Assembly (NCBI GenBank): GCA_020638735.1 | Contig: JACKHZ010000008.1 | Coordinates: 124,001 to 188,000, forward strand | Source: Planctomycetota bacterium | GTDB lineage: Bacteria > Planctomycetota > UBA1135 > UBA2386 | Reading direction: 5' to 3' | DNA: 64,000 bases | Notes under the pieces: model-generated | The model's database searches: none | What the model was told of the DNA's origin: nothing | Seen by the model: only the letters and a program-made list of their open reading frames with translations | Shown here: in pieces, positions 9,018 to 17,050 of the stretch | How positions within the stretch are numbered: the stretch's first letter is position 1 | Layout: each line of letters starts with the position of its first letter | Made by a program: the position numbers and the translations under genes

Positions 9018-9179
9018 GGCGCAGCGGAAAAGGGCGGCGAGCATAGCGCCTGTGAGGCGTGTGTCCCGCGCCGCCCGGCAATTCCTTGCACGGCTCAGGC
9101 GGTTCCCCCCGGTCGTGCACTCGCCTCTCCCGGGTGCGGCCGACGGGATCCCCCGCCGGGCAGCCGGAAGGAGACCCCG
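9018..9179. promoter_or_regulatory. Divergent promoter region between purA and the 9180 gene
   Basis: 162 bases separate two divergent starts, so promoters for the purA operon (minus) and the rightward gene should be here. The plus-strand gene has a strong ribosome site GGAAGGAG 6 bases before its ATG. I could not identify specific -35/-10 boxes or an operator. Confidence 0.4.
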
Positions 9180-10193
9180 ATGCCGAGCCCGGATCCCACG
9201 CGCCAACGCGCCCTCGCCCACCTCGAGACGTTCGTCCGCCGTCTGCTGCCGGGCGCCCTGGCCCGCATCGCGGCCTGGAAGGGCCAGCCGCGCGGCTGGC
9301 TCTCGCCGTGGCGCGACGACCTGCGGCAGGAGCTGGCCGTGGACTGCCTGAGCAACGCCGAGCTGATCGTCGGGCTGGAGCAACGCGAACGACATCGGCG
9401 CTGGCTGCGGCTGATCGAGCGGGCGCTGCGCCGGCTGCGCGGGGATGGACTCCGGCGCGCCGACGTCGACCCGGACGCGCTGACGCGGTCGGCGGCGCCG
9501 CCGACCGAGCCGAGGCTGCCGCTGGCCGACATCGCGAATCTGCACAACGGCCGCATCAATCTCGGCGCGACGCGGCGGCGGCTCGGGCGCAGCCGGCAGT
9601 GGCTGCAGCGGCGCGTCGACGAGACCGTGCGGGCGCTCGGTTGGGATCACGCCGACGAGGCGTTCTGGACGCGGCGCGCCGCCGAAGCGCTGGTCGGGCT
9701 GGCCGCCGACCAGCTGGTCGCCGCGGGCCAGGTGGACAGCGTCAGGCCGTTGGCGACACCCGACCTGGCGCGACGCACGCAGCGGTTGCGACGCATGGCG
9801 CGGCAGTTCCCGGTGCGCAGCTCGACGTGGCCGACCCGGCGCGCGCTGGCGCCGTGGAAGCGTCGGCAGCTCGCGCCGGCGCCAGGTCCGCGCGCCGTGC
9901 TGGCGCGCGCCGTCGAGCTGGCACCCGACCACGCCGCCGCGTGGCTGTGGACGTTCGAGGCGCACGCAGCCGCCGGCGACCACGCGGCGGCAGCCAGGGC
10001 GCTGCGACAGGCTCGGCGCTGCCCGGACCTGGAACGCGGCGCCCAGGCGCTGGCGCGGGCTCGGCTGTGCGAGCTGCGCGGTCGTCTCGGCGCCGGCCTG
10101 CTGCTGCTGCGACGCGCCCGGCGGCGCTGGCCGTTCGACGCGGCGTTGCTCAAGGCCTTTGCGAGGCTGCTGCCGTCTTCGGCGCCACGCTGA
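9180..10193 (+). CDS. Arginine-rich protein of unknown function with TPR-like C-terminus
   Basis: 337 residues from an ATG preceded by GGAAGGAG, an excellent ribosome site. No family recognised. Seen in the sequence: no signal peptide; an N-terminal helical region; a middle segment around residues 115-160 (LADIANLHNGRINLGATRRR) that could be a helix-turn-helix; and a C-terminal alanine-rich helical stretch from about residue 240 with TPR-like pairs (AVELAPDHAAAWLWTFEAHA). The high Arg content could reflect nucleic-acid binding or simply GC bias. The last 44 bases overlap the convergent lipoprotein gene. Confidence 0.65.
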   Translation: MPSPDPTRQRALAHLETFVRRLLPGALARIAAWKGQPRGWLSPWRDDLRQELAVDCLSNAELIVGLEQRERHRRWLRLIERALRRLRGDGLRRADVDPDALTRSAAPPTEPRLPLADIANLHNGRINLGATRRRLGRSRQWLQRRVDETVRALGWDHADEAFWTRRAAEALVGLAADQLVAAGQVDSVRPLATPDLARRTQRLRRMARQFPVRSSTWPTRRALAPWKRRQLAPAPGPRAVLARAVELAPDHAAAWLWTFEAHAAAGDHAAAARALRQARRCPDLERGAQALARARLCELRGRLGAGLLLLRRARRRWPFDAALLKAFARLLPSSAPR

Positions 10194-10605
10194 TCGCGCC
10201 GTGCAGCAGCTCGACGAGCTCACGCTCGGCCGACGCATCGCCGCGCGACGTGGTCCAGTGCGGGCTGCCGACGACGGGGATCGTCAGCCGCCGGCGCTCG
10301 ACCACCACCGCCAACGAGTGCGCCCTGGCGTCGTCGCGGAACACCGACGCGCGGCGTTCGCTGGCCTCGCCTTCGACCTGCACCCAGTCGGTCTGCAGCC
10401 GGAACGAGGCGGCGTCGGCCTCCGTCAGCGCGCCGTAGCTGGAGCGCAGCACCGCCGCGCAACGTTCGAAGGCGTCGTCGGGCAGCGGCCCTTCGAAGTC
10501 CAGCGGACACGGACTGTAGCTCGTCGCGCAGCCGAACAGCGCCAACGCCCCGAGCACCGGCAGGCCCGCTCGCCGGACCCCGCCGCGCGACTCAGCCACG
10601 ACCAT
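10150..10605 (-). CDS. Lipoprotein of unknown function
   Basis: 151 residues with a signal sequence and lipobox ALFGC at about residue 26, so probably exported and lipidated. The mature part has no recognised domain; it contains RLQTDWVQVEGEASERRASV and looks like a small beta-rich envelope protein. The start overlaps the end of the hydantoinase-B gene by 14 bases, suggesting co-transcription. Its 3' end overlaps the rightward gene by 44 bases. The overlap makes the 3' part of one of the two genes slightly doubtful. Confidence 0.6.
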   Translation of the reverse strand: MVVAESRGGVRRAGLPVLGALALFGCATSYSPCPLDFEGPLPDDAFERCAAVLRSSYGALTEADAASFRLQTDWVQVEGEASERRASVFRDDARAHSLAVVVERRRLTIPVVGSPHWTTSRGDASAERELVELLHGAISVAPKTAAASQRP

Positions 10606-12172
10606 GCCCCCCGCCGCCCGGGGTCTCGACGATCACGACGTCGCCCGGCTGCAGCTCGAAGGTGCCCTTCGCCGGCAGCCGCGTGCGGCGCCCGCCGCGC
10701 TCGACCGACAGGCGGCCCGGCTGCGCCGCGCCGCCGCCGGCGGCGCCCGGCGGACGGCTGTCGTGGCGTTCGCCGAGGAACGAGCAGCGCAGCGGCTGCA
10801 GCGCTTCGACCTCCTTGCGCAGGCCGTCGCCGCCGCGGCGCGCGCCGCGGCCGCCGGTGCCGCGGCGCACGGACAGCGCGCGCACGCGGATCGGACCGCG
10901 CAGCTCGAGCTCCTCGATCGGCGTGTTGCGGGTGTTGGTCATGTGGGTCTGGATCGCCGCCTGACCGGGCCGGTTGGGCCCGGCGCCGGCGCCGCCGGGC
11001 AGCGTCTCGTAGCTCGAGAAGCTGCGGCCGTCGGCGGTGCAACCGCCGAACGACAGGTTGCTCATGGTGCCGGCCGACGCCGCCGGCGCGCGATCCGGCG
11101 CAGCGCGCGCCAGCGCCTCGAGCGCGACGTCGACGAGGCGCTGACTGGTCTCGACGTTGCCGCCCGCGACCGGCGCCGGCGCGATCGGGTCGACGAGGCT
11201 GCCCGGCCGCGTCTCGATCTTCAGCAGCCGGAACAAGCCGTCGTTGGTCGGCAGACGATCGGGGCAGAGACAACGCAGCGCGTAGACCGAGGCCGCGAGG
11301 GCGATCCCCGGGTTGGCGTTGACCGATCCTGCCGCCTGATCACAGGTGCCTCGCCAATCGAACACCGCGCGCTGCTTCGACAGCGCCAACTGCAATTCGA
11401 TGTGCAGCGGCCCACCGCCGAGGCCGTCGCCGTCGAGCGCGTCGTGCGCGCGGTAGCGACCAGCCGGCAGGCTCTGCAGCAAGGCGCGGCCGGCGCGCTC
11501 CGTGTAGTCGAACAGCGCCGCCGTGGTCGCGCGCACGGTGGGCAGGCCATGCCCGGCGGCGAGCGCCAGCAGGCGTTGCTCGAGCTGCAGCAGGCTCGCC
11601 TCCTGCGCGTGCAGGTCGACCATGCGTTCGTCGGCCGAACGCACGTTGCGCGCGATCAGCCGCAGCAGGTCCTGCTGCAACGCGCCGCCGCGACGGAACA
11701 GCACCGGCGGCAGCACGAGCCCCTCGGCGTAGAGGTCGCGGGCGATGCCCATCGAGCCCGGCGTGGCGCCACCGATGTCGGCGTGATGGGCCCGGTTGAC
11801 GACGAACCACTCGGGGCGCCGTTCGCCGGGCACGAACACCGGCCGCACCATCGTCACGTCGGGCAGGTGCGTGCCGCCGCAGTAGGGGTCGTTGAGGATC
11901 GCGACGTCGCCCGGCGCGAGCTCGAGTTCGCGGCGCACGGCGGCGACGGCTTCACCGGCGCTGCCGAGGTGCACCGGGATGTGCGCGGCCTGCGCGACCA
12001 GCCGCGCGTCGCGATCGAACACCGCCACCGAGTAGTCGGCGCGTTCGCGGATGTTGGGGCTGATCGCGCTCAGCTTCAGCCGCACGCCCGCCTCTTCGCA
12101 GTAGGCGCCGAGCAGGTGGTGGAACACCTCGAGCTTGACCGGGTCGATCGCGCGGCGGGACACGCGCGGCAT
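10592..12172 (-). CDS. Hydantoinase B/oxoprolinase family protein (HyuB-like), without an adjacent A subunit
   Basis: 526 residues matching the HyuB half of ATP-dependent hydantoinases/oxoprolinases: DPVKLEVFHHLLGAYCEEAG at the start, NDPYCGGTHLPDVT, HHADIGGATPGSM, and the glycine-rich tail PGDVVIVETPGGGGHG. These enzymes open cyclic amides such as hydantoins or 5-oxoproline, normally together with a HyuA subunit. No HyuA gene is adjacent, so it may pair with a distant partner. I place the start at ATG 12172. A longer GTG reading from 12268 would begin inside the terminator hairpin of the upstream gene and adds an unconserved Arg/Ala-rich stretch. Confidence 0.88.
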   Translation of the reverse strand: MPRVSRRAIDPVKLEVFHHLLGAYCEEAGVRLKLSAISPNIRERADYSVAVFDRDARLVAQAAHIPVHLGSAGEAVAAVRRELELAPGDVAILNDPYCGGTHLPDVTMVRPVFVPGERRPEWFVVNRAHHADIGGATPGSMGIARDLYAEGLVLPPVLFRRGGALQQDLLRLIARNVRSADERMVDLHAQEASLLQLEQRLLALAAGHGLPTVRATTAALFDYTERAGRALLQSLPAGRYRAHDALDGDGLGGGPLHIELQLALSKQRAVFDWRGTCDQAAGSVNANPGIALAASVYALRCLCPDRLPTNDGLFRLLKIETRPGSLVDPIAPAPVAGGNVETSQRLVDVALEALARAAPDRAPAASAGTMSNLSFGGCTADGRSFSSYETLPGGAGAGPNRPGQAAIQTHMTNTRNTPIEELELRGPIRVRALSVRRGTGGRGARRGGDGLRKEVEALQPLRCSFLGERHDSRPPGAAGGGAAQPGRLSVERGGRRTRLPAKGTFELQPGDVVIVETPGGGGHGRG

Positions 12173-12241
12173 CGTGCTCGCTGCGCGCCGCGACGGCAAG
12201 GCGCGAAGCGCGGCGCCGGGAACAGGTCCGGCCAAAACAGA

Positions 12242-12277
12242 ACCGGCCTTGCGCAGCGTCCGCTGCACAAGGCCGGT
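12242..12277 (-). terminator. Rho-independent terminator after the poly-glycine protein gene
   Basis: A perfect 10-base outer stem (accggccttg with caaggccggt) and a further near-perfect inner stem, followed on the minus strand by TTCTGTTTTGG. It lies about 50 bases past the stop of the gene at 12329-13108 and is the clearest intrinsic terminator in the window. Confidence 0.8.
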
Positions 12278-12328
12278 CCGGGTCGTTCACCGGGGGGTGC
12301 GGTTCGACCGACGGGGCAGGCAAGAGGC

Positions 12329-13108
<780 letters not shown>

Positions 13109-13290
13109 CGTTTCTCCTGAAGAGGTAGGTCGTGTCGGTCCTCGTCGCGGGAACAGGCTGACGAGGTCTTGGACGATAGGCGCCGGCTACGCACAGTCGG
13201 CGTGCGGCCCACGTAACGGATTGGTCCCGCGTTGCCCCCGTTCGTGCACTTCCGTCCGAAAGGCCGACAACCCCGCACAGGAGCCGAACG

Positions 13291-13461
13291 ATGACCACGC
13301 CCGATGACCGCACGCCCCTCGCCCTTCCAGCCGCCGCGGACGGAGCGATGCCACCCCGTCAGACGCGGCCGGCGGCGCCGCAGTGCGCCGACGCCGTTGG
13401 CGAACCGGCGGCGCCGCTCGGGCGCCGCTTCGTGATCCCGACCGCGCCGCCGCGGGTCTAG
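13291..13461 (+). CDS. Possible 56-residue small protein
   Basis: An ATG preceded by AGGAG at 7-base spacing opens a 57-codon frame ending in TAG two bases before the convergent dehydrogenase stop. The peptide starts MTTPDDRTPLALPAA and ends GRRFVIPTAPPRV. It is rich in Pro and Ala, with one Cys and no signal or membrane segment. The ribosome site is the main argument for it. There is no recognised homology, and composition alone cannot exclude chance. Confidence 0.4.
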   Translation: MTTPDDRTPLALPAAADGAMPPRQTRPAAPQCADAVGEPAAPLGRRFVIPTAPPRV

Positions 13462-13463
13462 GC

Positions 13464-14555
13464 CTAGGCGCGCGCGCGCGCGCGCGACAGGAACTCGTCG
13501 CGCACCATCGTGCCGAGCTCGCTGCACTTGTGGTCGCCGGCGCGCAGGCTGCGGATCCTGCCGGTCTGCAGCAGGTCGGCGACGGTCGCCTCGAGCTCCT
13601 TCTTGGCCTCCTGCTGGCCGATGTGGTCGAGCATCAGCGCCATCGCCAGGATCGTCGCCAGCGGGCTGGCCTTGTCCTGGCCCTTGTACTTCGGCGCCGA
13701 GCCGTGGATGCCCTCGAACATCGACACCTTGCCGGGGTGGATGTTGCCCGACGCGGCGATGCCCATGCCGCCGATCAGCATCGCGCCGAGGTCGGTGATG
13801 ATGTCGCCGAACAGGTTGGTCGTCACCGCGGTGTCGAACCACTCGGGGTTCTTCACCATCCACATGCACGCCGCGTCGATGTAGGCGTGCTCGGTGGCGA
13901 CGTCCGGGTACTCCTTGGCGACCTCTTCGAAGACGCGCGTCCAGATGTCCTGCGCGCGCACCGCGTTGGCCTTGTCGATCATCGTCAGCTGGGCCTTCTC
14001 CTTGCCCGGCTTCGGCCCGCGCTTCCTGGCCAGGTCGAACGCGTAGCGGATGATGCGCTCGGTGCCGCGGCGCGTGTAGACCATCTGCTGCAGCGAGATC
14101 TCGTGCTCGCTGCCCTTCTTGGTCGCGCCGTAGATGCCCGCGTAGGCGTCCTCGGTGTTCTCGCGGCAGAACATGATGTCGATGTGCTCGGGCGTCTTGC
14201 CCTTCAGCGGGCACAGCGACTCGTGGTAGAGCTTGACCGGGCGCAGGTTGACGAACAGGTCCAGCTTGTGGCGCATGCCGGCGATGATCGCGAACTCGAG
14301 CTTGCCGACCTCGATGCGCGGGTCGCCGATGGCGCCGAAGATCACCGCGTGCATGTCGCGGATGCGGTCGAAGGCCGCCTCCGGCATCGTCTCGCCGGTC
14401 TTCAGGAAGTGCTCGGCGCCGTACGGCAGGTGTTCGCGGCGGGTCTGGAAGCCGTAGACCTGCTGGATCGCGTCGAGGACCTTCAGGGCTTCGTTGACGA
14501 CCTCCTCGCCGATGCCGTCGCCGGGGAGAACGCCGATGTCGTAGACCGTGCTCAT
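13464..14555 (-). CDS. Isocitrate/isopropylmalate dehydrogenase family protein
   Basis: 363 residues of the beta-decarboxylating dehydrogenase family (NAD(P) and metal dependent). Seen: the N-terminal GVLPGDGIGEEV, the substrate-loop sequence RENTEDAYAGIYG, the Lys/Asp metal site segment TTNLFGDIITDLGA, and EGIHGSAPKYKGQDKASP. The RENTED loop resembles isocitrate or tartrate-type members more than classical LeuB, while the overall length suits LeuB, so the substrate is not assigned. The start is ATG 14555; the longer frame upstream adds an unconserved Arg-rich part. The C-terminus is a repeated RARARA, encoded by an alternating CG run at about 13468-13489. Confidence 0.88.
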   Translation of the reverse strand: MSTVYDIGVLPGDGIGEEVVNEALKVLDAIQQVYGFQTRREHLPYGAEHFLKTGETMPEAAFDRIRDMHAVIFGAIGDPRIEVGKLEFAIIAGMRHKLDLFVNLRPVKLYHESLCPLKGKTPEHIDIMFCRENTEDAYAGIYGATKKGSEHEISLQQMVYTRRGTERIIRYAFDLARKRGPKPGKEKAQLTMIDKANAVRAQDIWTRVFEEVAKEYPDVATEHAYIDAACMWMVKNPEWFDTAVTTNLFGDIITDLGAMLIGGMGIAASGNIHPGKVSMFEGIHGSAPKYKGQDKASPLATILAMALMLDHIGQQEAKKELEATVADLLQTGRIRSLRAGDHKCSELGTMVRDEFLSRARARA

Positions 14556-14755
14556 GCTGCTGTTCGCTGTGGGACCTGGTTGCCGACGGCGCGCTGCGCT
14601 GGCGGGCCAGCACCCGCGCCGTTCGAGGGCAAGCAGTATGGCGATCCGCCGCCCCCCGGCAAAGCGCGAATCCCCGCCGGCCGGCGGGATGCGGGCCCCG
14701 ACGGCAACCGCTAAGCTGTTCGGCCCGAGCACCCCTCGGCTACTCCGACAGATTC
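14556..14755. promoter_or_regulatory. Divergent promoter region
   Basis: 200 bases between the dehydrogenase (minus) and the CAP-domain gene (plus). Promoters for both must be here. No clear promoter boxes or operator repeats were seen. Confidence 0.35.
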
Positions 14756-17026
14756 ATGAGCCAACGACCGCTGCTGATCTCCCTGCTCGCCGCCACACTG
14801 GCTACCGGCGCCATCGCCCAGAACGAAGAGGCGCAGTTCAACGAGCGCCAGGCCAAGGCCGTCAACGCCTACGCCAAGAAGGCCTTCGACAAGGGCTTCC
14901 CGCGCGTCGCCAAGGTCGCCTGGCTGCAGACCATCAAGCTCTACGACCCGGACAACGAGGACGCGTGGACCTCGCTCGGCTACGTCAAGATCGGCAACAG
15001 CTGGAACCCGGACGCGAAGCACCCCTATCCGACCAAGGACACCGGCAGCGGCGCCGACGGCAAGGGCCTCAAGTCGGCCTACGAGGCGCTGCAGAAGAGC
15101 CTCGCCGGCCAGCACAAGGTGATGGCCCAGAAGTACGACAAGGCCGGCCGCGCCGACCGCGCCAACTACCACTGGGGCATGGTGCTGCGCTGGGTCGAGG
15201 ACGACGCCGAGGCGCAGAAGGCGCTGGCGCACAAGGAGGTCGGCGGCGTCACCGGCACCGACCTCGAACGCACCCTCTACGACCGCAGCAAGGCGATCGA
15301 GAAGGAGGTCGAGGAGCAGTCGCGCATCGACTACCCGGTCGAGAAGGTCGCCGGCGTCGAGTGCGCGCCGCTGCTGCAGGCGCAGGTGCCGTACATCACC
15401 GTCAAGTCCGAGCACTTCGTGCTGCACGGTGACCAGGAGGAGGAGGAGAACCTGAAGGAGGCGCTGATGTGGGCCGAGCGCACGCTGCGGGTCTGCAAGG
15501 TCGCCTTCCCGTGGGAGATCCCGGACGGGCCGTGGCCGACGCAGTGGGGCTTCTTCACCGCCAAGGAGACCTACCAGCAGATCCTCAAGGCCAACCAGGT
15601 GCCCGACCTCGAGTGGAAGCTCGAGCACAGCTCGACCAGCGGCATCGGCAACACGATCGTCGCCGCCACCAGCGGCAAGCAGGTGCTGCTGGACGCGTGC
15701 GTGCGCAACGTCGCCCGCCCCTGCTCCGGCCTCAACAGCGACGGCTACAGCGAGGGTATCGGGCACACGTTCGTGGGCATGATCTTCAACAACAACCGCC
15801 TGTTCTCGGTCGACCTGAAGAAGCAGCAGGGCACGACCGCGAGCGAGGAGGACCGCGAGTTCGCGTCGCCCGACTTCGACGTCTGGAAGAACCTGAGCCT
15901 CGAGATGGCGTGGAAGAGCACCGGCGGCGTGCCGGCCAACAAGCTGCCGTTCTGCGACGCGTCGAACTTCACCAACGAGGAGCGCATCAAGGCCTGGTCG
16001 TTCTGCGACTACATGGTGCGCCGTGACCCGACCATGCTGCGCACCATGGATCGCATCGCCCTCGAGATGAAGAAGGGCGGCCGCAAGCAGCCCGCCGAGT
16101 TCGAGGAGAAGTTCCACGAGGCGCACCCGGACGTGACGATCGCCCAGCTCGACAAGGAGTGGGAGGACTTCTGGACCGAGGCCTCGCCGGTGCTGAAGGC
16201 GATCCAGCACAACACGCCGCCGGTCGACGCGATCAGCAAGGGCGTCGACAAGTGGCTCGAAGCGTTCAACGAGGCGCGCAAGAGCCACAACCGCACGCCG
16301 GTCACCTGGTCGGCCAACTTCTCGACGCGCTGCAAGGAGCACGCGGAGTATCTGAAGGCGAACAAGGACCAGCGCGGCCCGGAGGCCGAGCACACCGAGA
16401 AGGTGGACCTCGGCGGCTCCTACACCGGCAGCCTGTTCGCGCAGATGGCGCTGACCGAGACCCACGCGAGCATCAGCAAGGCCAAGAAGATGTTCGAGGA
16501 GTGGATCGACCTGCCGGGCTATCGCGACGCGCTGCTCAACAACACCATCCGCACGGTCGGCATGTATCTCGACGGCGACGTGCTGGTGATCAACGCCACC
16601 AGCGGCATCGGCGAGGCGGAGAAGTCCCACGCCGGCGCCGACTGCTTCCCGCCGCGCAACGTCGGCACCGCGATCTACAACCGCGAGGTCGACGTCGAGC
16701 GCCTCGGCCCGGAGGTCGAGGAGCTGCTGAAGAAGCACGGCCGCGAGGGCAAGAAGACCATCGGCTTCCCGCTGACCATCCACTTCGGCGGCACGGCCGG
16801 CGTCGGGCCGCGCGGCACGCTGCAGTGCAACCTGCAGACCGACAAGGGCGAGAAGATCGAGGGTGTGCTGGTCTTCGACGGCGGCGAGGTGCGCACGACG
16901 TCGGCGCCGGGCATGGCGACCTTCTGGCCGCTCGACCCGCTGCCGAAGGGCCGCATCGACTTCGCCTGGAGCTGGATGGCCGGCGCCGAGCAGCAGGTTC
17001 TGCGCGGCGGCTTCAACGTCAAGTGA
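14756..17026 (+). CDS. Secreted protein with C-terminal CAP (SCP/PR1) domain
   Basis: 756 residues. A signal peptide ends near residue 21 (GAIAQ). The N-terminal 170 residues are helical and lysine-rich, with TPR-like spacing. The centre (about residues 215-470) resembles the planctomycete DUF1570-type peptidase-like region, but the expected HExxH appears degenerate (EGIGHTF). Residues about 505-640 match a CAP domain: FNEARKSHNRTPVTWSANFS, then CKEHAEYL. CAP domains are extracellular and can bind sterols, metal or peptidoglycan. The last 100 residues look beta-rich. No operon partner: neighbours are divergent on the left and convergent on the right. Confidence 0.8.
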   Translation: MSQRPLLISLLAATLATGAIAQNEEAQFNERQAKAVNAYAKKAFDKGFPRVAKVAWLQTIKLYDPDNEDAWTSLGYVKIGNSWNPDAKHPYPTKDTGSGADGKGLKSAYEALQKSLAGQHKVMAQKYDKAGRADRANYHWGMVLRWVEDDAEAQKALAHKEVGGVTGTDLERTLYDRSKAIEKEVEEQSRIDYPVEKVAGVECAPLLQAQVPYITVKSEHFVLHGDQEEEENLKEALMWAERTLRVCKVAFPWEIPDGPWPTQWGFFTAKETYQQILKANQVPDLEWKLEHSSTSGIGNTIVAATSGKQVLLDACVRNVARPCSGLNSDGYSEGIGHTFVGMIFNNNRLFSVDLKKQQGTTASEEDREFASPDFDVWKNLSLEMAWKSTGGVPANKLPFCDASNFTNEERIKAWSFCDYMVRRDPTMLRTMDRIALEMKKGGRKQPAEFEEKFHEAHPDVTIAQLDKEWEDFWTEASPVLKAIQHNTPPVDAISKGVDKWLEAFNEARKSHNRTPVTWSANFSTRCKEHAEYLKANKDQRGPEAEHTEKVDLGGSYTGSLFAQMALTETHASISKAKKMFEEWIDLPGYRDALLNNTIRTVGMYLDGDVLVINATSGIGEAEKSHAGADCFPPRNVGTAIYNREVDVERLGPEVEELLKKHGREGKKTIGFPLTIHFGGTAGVGPRGTLQCNLQTDKGEKIEGVLVFDGGEVRTTSAPGMATFWPLDPLPKGRIDFAWSWMAGAEQQVLRGGFNVK

Positions 17027-17032
17027 GTGCCC

Positions 17033-17050
17033 GCGGCGCCGCGGCGCCGC
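17033..17050. terminator. GC-rich palindrome between convergent genes
   Basis: A perfect 18-base palindrome of gcggcgcc units fills the 24-base gap between two convergent stop codons. It could act in both directions, but it has no U-tract, so the terminator role is only inferred. Confidence 0.35.
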
